DNA of 64,000 nucleotides, taken from assembly GCF_018130765.1 (NCBI RefSeq), contig NZ_JAFCJZ010000016.1, forward strand, positions 1-64,000, read 5' to 3'. Below are positions 26,439 to 35,539 of this stretch, one piece after another (the first letter of the stretch is position 1; every line of letters starts with the position of its first letter). Source of the stretch: Bradyrhizobium iriomotense. Its GTDB lineage: Bacteria; Pseudomonadota; Alphaproteobacteria; Rhizobiales; Xanthobacteraceae. Made by a program: the position numbers and the translations under genes. A model generated the notes under the pieces. It made no database searches. It was not told the DNA's origin and worked only from the letters and a program-made list of their open reading frames with translations.

Positions 26439-28010
26439 ATGGGGAAAGGTAACGAGGACAGCGGACGTCGGATCCAATTAACGCGCAGGCACTGGCTCGC
26501 CCTGATGTCCGGCACAATCGTCGGTAGTGCGCACCCGCTATCTGCGACCATCGTGGCAGCCCAGGAGTCCAAGCGCGGCGGAACACTGAAAGTGGTGACG
26601 CCGCACAATCCGACCAGCATGGATCCGATCGCGGGCCGGCATGGCGGCGACCATACGATGCTGTTCCCGGCATTCGAAACGTTGATCAATACCGACCTGG
26701 ACACCCTGCTGCCGAAACCCGGTCTTGCCGAGTCCTGGTCCTATCCGGACCCGTTGACGCTCGTGCTCAATCTGAGGTCCGGTGTCAAATTCCACGACGG
26801 GACGCCGATGGATGCGGAAGCGATCCGTTTCAATCTCGAACGCGCACGGACAGACGACCGCTCACGTGTGAAGATCGACCTGATCTTCGTCAAATCAATC
26901 GAAGTCACGGGCGCCAATCAGGTCACCCTCAGGCTTTCGGAGCCCGACGTCGTCCTGCTCGCCGTGCTGTCGGACCGAGCCGGCATGATGTCCTCGCCGA
27001 CGGCCGTCAAGGAAAAGGGCGAGCAATACGATCGCGCGCCGGTCGGCACCGGGCCTTGGCGTGTAACGGTCTGGCGCGACGCCGAGAAACTCAGTTACGC
27101 CCGTCACGAGGACTATTGGGGGCAGAAGCCAAGCGTCGATCAGATCGAGATGTCGGTAATCCCCGAGGTGAATACAGGTCTGCGAACTGTCATTGCGAAG
27201 CAGAACGACTTTATTTTCCAGCTCGCACCTCAGCAAAAGCTGCTGATCGATCGGTCGGGCCTGGTCGTCGCACAAGGCCAGACCGTTGCGACCTACCAGA
27301 TCTACCTGAACTACGCCAAGCCGCCGTTCGACAATTTGAAGGTTCGGCTTGCGATGTGCCACGCCGTCAATCGTCAGGAGCTGAACCAGGTCACGATGGC
27401 CGGACTGGGCGAGCCGACCATTCAGACGCTGCCGACATCGCATTGGGCTTACAACAAGGAGCTCGAGGGCAGCTATCAGTACGATCCGGATCTCGCCAAG
27501 AAACTGTTGGCGGAAGCCGGACTTGCGTCCGGTGTCGATGTCGAGATGTTCGTCAACAACGACCAGCGCTCCATGCAGCGAGGGGAGGTGCTGGCCGAAC
27601 AGTTCAAGAAGGCGAACATCCGGATCAAGCTGCTAAGCGTCCCCGTCAACGAACTCGGCGCGAAGTTCATGGGAGAGAAGCTCGGTCATGCCGCGCTGTC
27701 CGTGTACACGGGGCGTACGGATCCGAGCCAGTTCTTCAGCATCATGTTCGACGCAAAATCATTCATCAATGCGTCTCGGATATGGGGGACGCCTGATCTC
27801 GAGCAGGCGATGTCGGACTGTCGGACGATCTTCGACATCGAAGGCCGGAAAGAGGCCATCGGCAAGGTCCTCAGGATCGTTCGGGACAATGCGTTGTACG
27901 TGCCGTTGCTTCTTCAACCCGAGCTCGACGCAGCTCTTCCTCGCGTCAAGGGTTACAAGCCGAACATGCTGGGCAAGCCTCGCTTCGAGCAGGTCTCTCT
28001 GGCCGACTGA
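26439..28010 (+). CDS. Opp/Dpp-type extracellular solute-binding protein (family 5)
   Basis: A 523-residue periplasmic binding protein. The N-terminus contains a twin-arginine-like motif (TRRHWLAL), a hydrophobic stretch and an Ala-rich cleavage region (VAAQES). The mature part shows the family-5 pattern RGGTLKVVTPHNPTSMDP and LNLRSGVKFHDGTPMDAEAI. Family members bind peptides, opines, nickel chelates, glutathione or sugars. The start is ATG 26439 after GGAGAAAACG. Its position among CoA-metabolism genes suggests a conjugate or unusual acid rather than ordinary peptides (inference). Confidence 0.94.
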   Translation: MGKGNEDSGRRIQLTRRHWLALMSGTIVGSAHPLSATIVAAQESKRGGTLKVVTPHNPTSMDPIAGRHGGDHTMLFPAFETLINTDLDTLLPKPGLAESWSYPDPLTLVLNLRSGVKFHDGTPMDAEAIRFNLERARTDDRSRVKIDLIFVKSIEVTGANQVTLRLSEPDVVLLAVLSDRAGMMSSPTAVKEKGEQYDRAPVGTGPWRVTVWRDAEKLSYARHEDYWGQKPSVDQIEMSVIPEVNTGLRTVIAKQNDFIFQLAPQQKLLIDRSGLVVAQGQTVATYQIYLNYAKPPFDNLKVRLAMCHAVNRQELNQVTMAGLGEPTIQTLPTSHWAYNKELEGSYQYDPDLAKKLLAEAGLASGVDVEMFVNNDQRSMQRGEVLAEQFKKANIRIKLLSVPVNELGAKFMGEKLGHAALSVYTGRTDPSQFFSIMFDAKSFINASRIWGTPDLEQAMSDCRTIFDIEGRKEAIGKVLRIVRDNALYVPLLLQPELDAALPRVKGYKPNMLGKPRFEQVSLAD

Positions 28011-28030
28011 CGGGTGCAAGGGAGCGCGAC

Positions 28031-28990
28031 ATGTGGGACAGGCGTGTCTTTCGACTGATTGGATCAAGCATTCTCCAGACCGGGCCGATCCTTGTCGCGG
28101 CAACCTTTATCGTGTTCGTACTGATGCATCTGGTTCCAGGTGACATCGCGATCACGCTTGCGGGCGAGTCTGCTACGGCCGAAAGGATCGAGGAAATCAG
28201 GTCGATGTATGGGCTGGATCAGCCGATCATCATCCAGTACGCGACGTGGTTCTGGAAGATGATCCATGGCGATTTGTCTGTCTCCCTGCTCTCCCGCGAA
28301 CCGGTCCTGCAGTCGATCCTCTACAGGTTGCCGGTCACGCTGTTGATCGTTTCGCTGGCCATGGTCATGTCATTGGCGATCGGCGTCACCCTCGGCGTTT
28401 TCGCCTCGCTCAGGCCTCGATCGACGCTGGATTCGGTTGTCACGACCTTGGCGTCGGTCGGCATAGCGCTGCCGAACTTCTGGTTGGCAATGATTCTGGT
28501 GTCGTTTCTCGCCCTCCGGTTCCAGTGGCTTCCGGTCTCTGGAATGACCAACCCCGTGCAGAACCCGGCCGACGCGCTCTACCACGCGTTCCTGCCTGCG
28601 CTGGCGCTCGCGGCCGGCGGTGTTGCCGAAGTTGCGCGCCAGACACGAAGCGCGCTGATGGAAGTCCAGGCGTCGCAGCACATGCGCACGCTAGCGGCCA
28701 AGGGACTTCCGCAGTCCGCGATCTTCTGGAAGCACGGCCTGAAGAACATCAGCGTGACTCTGCTGACCGTGGTCGGGCTTCTGTTCAACAGGCTCCTTGG
28801 CGGAACCGTTGTGATCGAGGCCGTCTTCGCCATCTCGGGCATGGGAAGTCTTGTCGTCAGTGCGGCGACCGGGAAGGACTTCCCAGTCGTGCAGGGCGTG
28901 ATGCTGGCGATGGTCGTGATCGTAATTTTCGTCAACCTGGCGATTGAAATCCTCTATGCCGTTCTCGATCCCAGGGTGAAACGTCGATGA
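28031..28990 (+). CDS. Opp/Dpp-type ABC transporter permease (DppB-like)
   Basis: A 319-residue inner-membrane permease with an N-terminal membrane anchor, the DppB landmark VLMHLVPGDIAITLAG, about six helices, and the cytoplasmic coupling loop around RTLAAKGLPQSAIFWKHGLKN. The start is ATG 28031, and the stop overlaps the next gene by 4 bp (ATGA). It forms the channel together with the DppC-like permease. Confidence 0.95.
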   Translation: MWDRRVFRLIGSSILQTGPILVAATFIVFVLMHLVPGDIAITLAGESATAERIEEIRSMYGLDQPIIIQYATWFWKMIHGDLSVSLLSREPVLQSILYRLPVTLLIVSLAMVMSLAIGVTLGVFASLRPRSTLDSVVTTLASVGIALPNFWLAMILVSFLALRFQWLPVSGMTNPVQNPADALYHAFLPALALAAGGVAEVARQTRSALMEVQASQHMRTLAAKGLPQSAIFWKHGLKNISVTLLTVVGLLFNRLLGGTVVIEAVFAISGMGSLVVSAATGKDFPVVQGVMLAMVVIVIFVNLAIEILYAVLDPRVKRR

Positions 28991-29841
28991 CGGCGCAGGC
29001 GCATCGTGCGCGACTTTCGCCACACATCTCGATCCGGCATTTCGGCTTCTACATCAGTGCCGCCTATCTGCTGATCCTGGTCGTGGTTTCGGCAATCGCT
29101 CCGTGGATAGCTCCATATTCACCGACCCAGCAAGACTACGCCGCCCTCCTGGCGCCGCCGAGCGGGAGCCATCTGCTTGGCGCGGACGATCTCGGCCGAG
29201 ACGTCTTCAGCCGACTGATCTATGGGGCGCCGTTGACGTTGTTCGGCAGTCTTCTGGCGGTCCTTGTGGCATGCGTCATCGGGCTCCCCGTCGGATTGAT
29301 CGCCGGCTTCTCGGGTGGCTGGATCGACATCGTCGTCAGCCGTGTGATCGACACGATGCTGTCATTCCCCGCAATCGTGCTCGCGATCGGAGTCACCGGG
29401 GCACTTGGTGTCGGGTTGACCAACAGCATGATCGCAATTGGTCTGGTCTTTTCGCCTACCATCGCAAGACTGATGCGGGGGCAGACGCTGATCTGTCGGA
29501 GCGCACTGTATGTCGACGCGGGACGCTGCTTCGGGGCCTCGACGACGAGACTGCTGTTCCGACACATCCTTCCCAATGCCGTGCAGCCCGTCATCGTTCA
29601 GGTCACGTTGCTTCTCGCGACGGCACTTCTGGCCGAGGCAAGCCTCAGCTTCCTGGGACTTGGCGTACAGCCGCCACAACCGAGCTGGGGCGCGATGCTC
29701 GCGCGAGCCTATCAATACATGGAGATCGAGCCGTCGCAGATGTATGCGCCCGGACTGGCCATCCTGCTGACGGCTCTGGCCTTCAATACGCTCGGCGAAA
29801 ACCTGCGCGTCCGCCTCGATCCGACCTTGAAGAACCGCTGA
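28987..29841 (+). CDS. Opp/Dpp-type ABC transporter permease (DppC-like)
   Basis: A 284-residue permease. A leading helix is followed by the DppC landmark LLGADDLGRDVFSRLIYG, about six membrane segments in all, and the coupling loop DAGRCFGASTTRLLFRHILPN. It ends GENLRVRLDPTLKNR as DppC proteins do. Its start overlaps the DppB gene and its stop is 7 bp before the DppD gene. Confidence 0.95.
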   Translation: MTAQAHRARLSPHISIRHFGFYISAAYLLILVVVSAIAPWIAPYSPTQQDYAALLAPPSGSHLLGADDLGRDVFSRLIYGAPLTLFGSLLAVLVACVIGLPVGLIAGFSGGWIDIVVSRVIDTMLSFPAIVLAIGVTGALGVGLTNSMIAIGLVFSPTIARLMRGQTLICRSALYVDAGRCFGASTTRLLFRHILPNAVQPVIVQVTLLLATALLAEASLSFLGLGVQPPQPSWGAMLARAYQYMEIEPSQMYAPGLAILLTALAFNTLGENLRVRLDPTLKNR

Positions 29842-29848
29842 GAGCCCA

Positions 29849-30880
29849 ATGAAACGCCTCCTCGACGTCGAGAGCCCGGCCGCTCCTCTTCTCAAGGTTG
29901 AAGATCTCAGTGTCTTTTTCCGCACTGGAGCCGGCGAGGTCCAGGCGACGGATTCGATCAGCTTCTCCCTCGCCCCAGGCGAACGTCTCGGGATCGTCGG
30001 CGAAAGCGGATGCGGCAAGACCGTGACGGGGCTCGCGCTCCTCGGCTTGCTGCCTCGTTTCCTCACGCGTGTGACCGGCAAGGCGTACTTCGAGGGTAAC
30101 GATCTTATCGCGATGAAGCGGTCTCAGTTGCGGGCCATCTCGGGCCGCCGGCTCGCGATGATTTTTCAGGAGCCGATGCGGGCCCTTGATCCGGTCTTTA
30201 CCATCGGCGAGCAGATCTCAGAGACGTTGCGAGCGCATATGTCCATCGGAAAGCGCGAGGCACGCAACAAAGTCATCGATGCGCTCGCCGAAGTCGGTAT
30301 TCCATCGCCCGCCCGCCGCTACGACGATTATCCGCACACGCTCTCGGGCGGCATGCAGCAGCGTGTCATGATCGCGATGGCATTGATCTGCAAGCCGCGG
30401 CTGCTCATCGCCGACGAGCCGACGACTGCGCTCGACGTCACCGTCCAGGCGCAGATCATCGATCTGCTGCAAAGGCTGAGCGAGAGCACGGGAACGGCTC
30501 TGATCTTCATTACCCACGATCTGGGCGTCGTTGCGGAGCTCTGCACCAGGGTCCTGATCGCTTACGCCGGCCAGGTCGTCGAGGATTCTCCGATCGAGAC
30601 GGTGTATCGTGCGCCACGGCACCCGTACACGTCCGGCTTGTTTCGCTCGATGCCAAGTCTGGGCATTCGCGGCACGGTGCTTCCGTCGATCGGAGGTCGT
30701 GTACCCAGCCTCGGCAACATGCCGTCGGGCTGCCGGTTTCGGGAGCGGTGCGGATACGCTCAGCCGGTATGTCTCGTCAAACCAGAATTGCAGCCGAGCG
30801 GTGACGCGTGCGTCCGTTGCGTGAGGACGCACGAGATCACCCTGCCGGGCGCCGTCGAAAGAGCAGGAAACGGAGTGTGA
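29849..30880 (+). CDS. Opp/Dpp-type ABC transporter ATPase (DppD-like)
   Basis: A 343-residue ATPase with Walker A GESGCGKTV, Q-loop MIFQEPMRALDP, signature LSGGMQQRV, Walker B LLIADEPTTALD and switch His in FITHDLGVV. The C-terminal extension has the cysteine cluster (CRFRERCGYAQPVC) found in DppD/OppD proteins. It is the partner of the DppF-like ATPase at the other end of the transporter block. Only 4 bp separate its stop from the CoA-transferase, so uptake and activation genes are probably co-transcribed. Confidence 0.95.
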   Translation: MKRLLDVESPAAPLLKVEDLSVFFRTGAGEVQATDSISFSLAPGERLGIVGESGCGKTVTGLALLGLLPRFLTRVTGKAYFEGNDLIAMKRSQLRAISGRRLAMIFQEPMRALDPVFTIGEQISETLRAHMSIGKREARNKVIDALAEVGIPSPARRYDDYPHTLSGGMQQRVMIAMALICKPRLLIADEPTTALDVTVQAQIIDLLQRLSESTGTALIFITHDLGVVAELCTRVLIAYAGQVVEDSPIETVYRAPRHPYTSGLFRSMPSLGIRGTVLPSIGGRVPSLGNMPSGCRFRERCGYAQPVCLVKPELQPSGDACVRCVRTHEITLPGAVERAGNGV

Positions 30881-30884
30881 CGTC

Positions 30885-32039
30885 ATGGGACCGCTAAAGG
30901 GACTGAAGGTGATCGAGATGGCCGGGATGGGCCCGGGACCGTTCTGCGCGATGATGTTATCCGATATGGGCGCAGACGTTCTTCGCATCGATCGGGCAGA
31001 CGCGGTCGGGGCTGCCCACGAACGCGAACCTCGTTTCGAGATCCTCAACAGGGGGCGCCCGTCTGTCGCGCTCGATCTGAAGGAGCCGGAGGGGGTCAAG
31101 GTCGTCCTGCAACTCGTCAGCAAGGCGGACATCCTGATCGAAGGATTCCGCCCCGGAGTCATGGAGCGGTTGGGCCTGGGTCCTTCGCATTGCGAGCAGA
31201 TCAACCCGCGGCTGATCTATGGCCGCATGACCGGATGGGGGCAGGATGGCCCGCTGGCCCAGGCGGCTGGGCACGACATCAACTACATCGCACTGACCGG
31301 CGCGCTTCACGCCATCGGACGGGCGGGGCAAGCGCCGACGCCACCCCTTAACCTGGTCGGCGATTTCGGCGGAGGATCCATGTATTTGCTCTTTGGCATG
31401 CTCAGCGCCCTGTGGGAGCGCGAGCGATCGGGGCGCGGTCAAGTCGTAGATGCGGCAATTCTCGACGGCGTCAACTCGTTGACCAGCTTTCTTTATGGAG
31501 CACTTGCGCGGAAGGGCTGGACGGACCGGCGCGGAGAAAACCTGCTCGACGGTGGTCGGCCTTGGTACGACACCTATGAGACGAAGGACGGGCACTTCGT
31601 GAGTGTCGGACCGATTGAGGCGCGGTTCTACAAGGAATTGCTGGAGCGATTGGGCGTCAGCGGCGAGAAATTGCCCGATCAGAACGATCCGGAGGGCTGG
31701 GAGCGCCTCCGCGAGCGACTTGCGGCGGTATTCAAGACCAGGACCCGAGAAGAATGGTGCGGACTGCTCGAGGGGACTGATGCCTGCTTCGCTCCAGTCC
31801 TCAGCGCGGTCGAAGCGCCATCACATCCGCAGAATGTTGCGCGCGGAAACTTCGTGGAGATCGAAGGAGTGGTGCAGCCGACACCTGCCCCTCGGTTCAG
31901 TCGGACCAAGCCGGAGGTCACGGGACCTGCCGTGAGGGCCGGTCAGAAGACCCGGGATGGACTTACAGGCTGGGGATTCACGACCGAGGAGGTTGACGGT
32001 CTCATCCGAGACGGAATTGCAGTCCAGGCGGCGAGCTGA
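30885..32039 (+). CDS. Family III CoA-transferase / alpha-methylacyl-CoA racemase-like
   Basis: A 384-residue CaiB/BaiF-fold protein. The N-terminus (LKVIEMAGMGPGPFCAMML) and the segment GHDINYIALTGALHAIGR resemble alpha-methylacyl-CoA racemase more than formyl- or carnitinyl-CoA transferases; the conserved Asp is present. It would either epimerise a 2-methylacyl-CoA or move CoA between acids. A racemase role would fit breakdown of a branched side chain by the nearby acyl-CoA dehydrogenases. The start ATG 30885 follows the transporter ATPase directly. Confidence 0.9.
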   Translation: MGPLKGLKVIEMAGMGPGPFCAMMLSDMGADVLRIDRADAVGAAHEREPRFEILNRGRPSVALDLKEPEGVKVVLQLVSKADILIEGFRPGVMERLGLGPSHCEQINPRLIYGRMTGWGQDGPLAQAAGHDINYIALTGALHAIGRAGQAPTPPLNLVGDFGGGSMYLLFGMLSALWERERSGRGQVVDAAILDGVNSLTSFLYGALARKGWTDRRGENLLDGGRPWYDTYETKDGHFVSVGPIEARFYKELLERLGVSGEKLPDQNDPEGWERLRERLAAVFKTRTREEWCGLLEGTDACFAPVLSAVEAPSHPQNVARGNFVEIEGVVQPTPAPRFSRTKPEVTGPAVRAGQKTRDGLTGWGFTTEEVDGLIRDGIAVQAAS

Positions 32040-32053
32040 GTCGGGAGCACGAA

Positions 32054-32914
32054 ATGGCCATTGCGTACGACCAACTGAAGAATCGCAAATTCGGAGACAT
32101 CGTCCAGCAGTATGGGACGAGAGACACGCTCCTATACGCATTGGGCGTATGCTGCGGCGACGATCCGACTGATCCGTGCGATCTTCGCTTTGCCTACGAA
32201 GAGAACATGCAAGCCTTGCCCACGATGGCGACGGTTCTGTGCTCTCCGGGATTTTGGCTGAAGGAACCGGATACTGGGGTCGACTGGCGCCATGTGCTGC
32301 ATGGGGAACAGTTCTTGACGATCCATCGACCGCTGCCGCCATCAGGCAAGCTGATCGGACGGCAGCACATCGAGGAAATCGTCGACAAGGGCCAGGGTCG
32401 CGGCGCGCTGATCTACATCAAGCGTGAACTTCTCGATGCGGAAAGCGGCGAGCTCGTTTGTACGGTTGGTCTTTCGAGCTTCGCGAGGGCCGACGGCGGC
32501 TTCGGAGGCCCCAGCGGGCCCGCGAAGCCCGCTCACAAGCTGCCCGAAACAGCGCCCGACATGACTTGCGATCTCCGGACCTGGAAGCATTCCGCGCTGA
32601 TCTATCGGCTCAACGGCGACTACAACCCATTGCATGGAGATCCTGCGGTCGCGCGGGCGGCGGGATTCGATCGTCCAATTCTTCACGGTCTCTGCACGTA
32701 CGGCGTAGCGGGGCGGGCTTTGGTCCGGTCACTTTGCGACAACGATGCCACGCGCCTGCGCCAGCTCGACGTGCGTTTTTCCGCCCCGGTCTATCCCGGC
32801 GAAACCATCCGCACGGAAATCTGGAAGGAAGGTTCGGGCGTCGCGGGATTCCGTTGCCGCGTGGTGGAGCGGAACCTGGTTGTGCTCGACAGTGGCTTGG
32901 CGCGCTACCAATGA
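32054..32914 (+). CDS. MaoC-type double-hotdog enoyl-CoA hydratase
   Basis: A 286-residue two-hotdog protein of the hydratase-2 (MFE-2/PhaJ-like) type. The C-terminal half has the catalytic motif YRLNGDYNPLHGDPAVARAA, supplying the Asp/His dyad, followed by ILHGLCTYG. The N-terminal half is a degenerate hotdog that shapes the acyl tunnel in relatives. It should hydrate a 2-enoyl-CoA to the (R)-3-hydroxyacyl-CoA. It lies 14 bp after the CoA-transferase and overlaps the ligase start by 4 bp. Confidence 0.92.
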   Translation: MAIAYDQLKNRKFGDIVQQYGTRDTLLYALGVCCGDDPTDPCDLRFAYEENMQALPTMATVLCSPGFWLKEPDTGVDWRHVLHGEQFLTIHRPLPPSGKLIGRQHIEEIVDKGQGRGALIYIKRELLDAESGELVCTVGLSSFARADGGFGGPSGPAKPAHKLPETAPDMTCDLRTWKHSALIYRLNGDYNPLHGDPAVARAAGFDRPILHGLCTYGVAGRALVRSLCDNDATRLRQLDVRFSAPVYPGETIRTEIWKEGSGVAGFRCRVVERNLVVLDSGLARYQ

Positions 32915-34458
32915 AAGGGGAAGCCGTGTCGCAGCGGGTCGTCATCTCGGGTAGCACTGTCCGTACCGAGGGTGAGATTTCAGCGCGCATAGCGCGTATC
33001 GCGGGTGGGTTGAGCAGGCTCGGTCTGCGTCCTGGTGACGCATTCGCGATCCTCATGCGCAACGACATCTCTTTTCTGGAAGCCTGCGCGGGCGCTGCGA
33101 GGCTTGGAGCCTATGCCGTCCCTCTCAACTGGCATCTCGCGTCGGAGGAAATCGCCTACGTACTCGGCGATTGCGAGGCCAAAGTCCTCGTTGTGCATGC
33201 TGATCTGCTCGATCTCGTGCCGCCGAAGCTCGTTCGGGATAGCAGCTTGACCGTACTCGTCGCAGATGCGCCCGAAGAGGTCAGGTCGGCTTACAACATT
33301 CCAGAGGAGAAATGCTCCAATTGGGCAGGATTCAAAGGGTGGGAGACGTGGATTTCCGAACAGGCGCCGCTGACCCAAGCGGCCGCCACCGCGCCGGAGA
33401 GCATCATCTACACGTCGGGGACGACGGGCCGTCCGAAGGGAGTCCGGCGCAATCTGCCGACCCCGGCGCAGCGGCAGCGGATCGAGGCTATGCGTGAAAA
33501 GATCTACGGTCTGCGACCGGGAATTCGATTGCTGATTCCTGCTCCGCTGTACCACGCCGCTCCGAACGTATTCGCGATGCGAGGCCTGCAAGTCGCAGAC
33601 GAACTCGTTCTGATGCCGAAATACGAGGCCGAGGACTTCCTCCGATTGGTGGAGAGGCATCGCATCTCCACGGTGGTGATGGTGCCGACCATGTTCGTTC
33701 GTCTGCTGCGGTTGCCCGAGAACGTAAGGGGGCGCTACGATCTCAGTTCGTTAAGGGCGGTCTATCATGCGGCAGCGCCCTGTCCGCCGGACATCAAGCG
33801 GGCCATGATCGAATGGTTCGGCCCGATCATCCACGAATGGTACGGAACAACCGAATCCAGCGCTGTCACTAGCTGCAATAGCGAAGAATGGCTGGCCCAT
33901 CCCGGCACGGTCGGCAGAGCGATTGAAGGTGCTCGCATAGAAGTCGTCGATGAAAGAGGCAATCTATTGCCTCCAGGAGAGCCGGGCGAACTCTACATCG
34001 GTCTCGAATTCTATCCTGACTTTACTTACCACCGGCGCGACGAGGAACGCCGCCAGATCGGGCGCAATGGACTGATAACGGGTGGCGACGTCGGTTATCT
34101 TGATCACGATGGATATCTGTTTCTCTGCGATCGCAGGAAAGACATGGTGATCTCCGGAGGGGTCAACATCTATCCTTCTGAGATCGAGGCCGCGCTCTTG
34201 AACATTCCGGCTGTGCTGGATTGCGCAGTCATCGGAATACCCGATCGCGAGTATGGCGAGGCCGTCCATGCGCTCGTCGTGCAGGACGGCTCGACAACAG
34301 ACACTGTCATCCGTGCGGAGCTCTCGAAAAGCCTCGCGAAGTTCAAAATGCCGAAGGCGATCGAATTTCGGGACCATCTGCCGCGCGACGACGCCGGCAA
34401 ACTTCTGAAGCGGCGCCTTCGAGACCCGTACTGGGCCGGCGAGCAGCGCCGCATCTGA
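32911..34458 (+). CDS. Acyl-CoA synthetase (AMP-binding family)
   Basis: A 515-residue adenylate-forming ligase starting MKGEAVSQRVV at ATG 32911, which overlaps the hydratase stop (ATGA). The phosphate loop is IIYTSGTTGRPKGVRR. Further motifs are YGTTESS, GDVGYLDHDGYLFLCDR and the C-terminal lysine in LPRDDAGKLLKRRL. It activates a carboxylic acid with ATP and CoA. The gene cluster suggests that the imported acid is its substrate; the pocket cannot be judged by eye. Confidence 0.93.
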   Translation: MKGEAVSQRVVISGSTVRTEGEISARIARIAGGLSRLGLRPGDAFAILMRNDISFLEACAGAARLGAYAVPLNWHLASEEIAYVLGDCEAKVLVVHADLLDLVPPKLVRDSSLTVLVADAPEEVRSAYNIPEEKCSNWAGFKGWETWISEQAPLTQAAATAPESIIYTSGTTGRPKGVRRNLPTPAQRQRIEAMREKIYGLRPGIRLLIPAPLYHAAPNVFAMRGLQVADELVLMPKYEAEDFLRLVERHRISTVVMVPTMFVRLLRLPENVRGRYDLSSLRAVYHAAAPCPPDIKRAMIEWFGPIIHEWYGTTESSAVTSCNSEEWLAHPGTVGRAIEGARIEVVDERGNLLPPGEPGELYIGLEFYPDFTYHRRDEERRQIGRNGLITGGDVGYLDHDGYLFLCDRRKDMVISGGVNIYPSEIEAALLNIPAVLDCAVIGIPDREYGEAVHALVVQDGSTTDTVIRAELSKSLAKFKMPKAIEFRDHLPRDDAGKLLKRRLRDPYWAGEQRRI

Positions 34459-34512
34459 GCATCGCCTGACCATGCACGGGACGCGGTCATGCGCCCTCCC
34501 GCTTGACTAATG

Positions 34513-34527
34513 TGAAAACTGTAGACA
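34513..34527. promoter_or_regulatory. Operator-like palindrome, site F (weaker)
   Basis: TGAAAACTGTAGACA; its complement TGTCTACAGTTTTCA keeps one full arm of the motif. It lies in the 135-bp gap between the acyl-CoA ligase and the SDR gene, where a new transcription unit may begin. No good -10 box was found. Confidence 0.5.
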
Positions 34528-34593
34528 GATTACATTGCGTCGGGCGGCCGTCTTTGTGCGGCTAAAGCCGGAGTCATGGGCAGGAGAGGGAAC

Positions 34594-35517
34594 GTGTCGA
34601 ACGAAGGTTGCATGAAGGACCGCGTCATCGTGGTCACCGGAGCTGGCCGGGGAATCGGGCGCGAAATCGCACTGCTCGCGGCGAAATGTGGAGGCAAAGT
34701 CGTTGTCAACGACCTCGGCGGAAGTCCCGATGGTGAAGGGGCGGGGGATAAGAGCGCGGCGGAAGCGGTCGTAGATGAAATCAGGAGAGATGGCGGCATC
34801 GCGGTGGCTAATGGCGACACCGTAGCCGAACCTGCCGGCGCCAATCGGATCATCCAGACCGCGATCGACAATTTCGGTCACATCGACAGCGTCGTCAACA
34901 ACGCGGGCATCCTGCGCGACCGCATCTTTCATCGCATGTCTGTGGTCGATTTCGAAATGGTGATCAAGGTTCACCTTCTGGGCAGCTTCTACGTCGCGCG
35001 CGCCGCCGCGCCATACATGAAGGATCAGAACAGCGGCTCATTCATCCATTTCACCTCGACTTCAGGCCTGATCGGTAATTTGGGCCAGTCGAACTATGCC
35101 GCTGCCAAAATGGGCATCGTGGGTCTGTCGAAGGGCATCGCGATGGACATGCAACGTTTCAACGTCCGCTCGAACTGCATCGCGCCGTTCGCCTGGAGTC
35201 GCTTGATCGGGACCATTCCGACCGATTCCGAGGAGACTGCCCGTAGGGTGGAGCGGCTCAAGGCGATGGGACCGGACAAAGTCGCGCCGCTCGCGGTGTA
35301 TCTCGCGAGCGATCTGTCGAAGCATGTGTCGGGTCAGATCTTCGCTTCGCGTATGAACGAGATCTATCTCTTCAATCAGACGAGACCGATTCGCGGTATG
35401 CATCGCGGCGAAGGCTGGACGCCGGAGACGATCGCCGAACACGGCATGCCGGCAATGGTGAGCAACTTCTCGCCCCTGCATCGCACGAGCGACGTCATCG
35501 GATGGGATCCGGTTTGA
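34594..35517 (+). CDS. SDR oxidoreductase (3-hydroxyacyl-CoA dehydrogenase-like)
   Basis: A short-chain dehydrogenase of about 307 residues with VVTGAGRGIGREIA for cofactor binding, an Asp at the end of beta-2 (VVVNDLGGS, favouring NAD), VNNAGILRD, and the Ser-Tyr-Lys triad in FTSTSGLIG and YAAAK. The NDLGGS and HRMSVVDFEMVIKVHLLG segments resemble the dehydrogenase part of MFE-2 peroxisomal beta-oxidation enzymes, which would follow the MaoC-type hydratase. GTG 34594 has AGGAGAGG at the right spacing, so I prefer it over ATG 34576. Confidence 0.92.
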   Translation: MSNEGCMKDRVIVVTGAGRGIGREIALLAAKCGGKVVVNDLGGSPDGEGAGDKSAAEAVVDEIRRDGGIAVANGDTVAEPAGANRIIQTAIDNFGHIDSVVNNAGILRDRIFHRMSVVDFEMVIKVHLLGSFYVARAAAPYMKDQNSGSFIHFTSTSGLIGNLGQSNYAAAKMGIVGLSKGIAMDMQRFNVRSNCIAPFAWSRLIGTIPTDSEETARRVERLKAMGPDKVAPLAVYLASDLSKHVSGQIFASRMNEIYLFNQTRPIRGMHRGEGWTPETIAEHGMPAMVSNFSPLHRTSDVIGWDPV

Positions 35518-35539
35518 TTTAGGCGACGGAGTATTCGAA

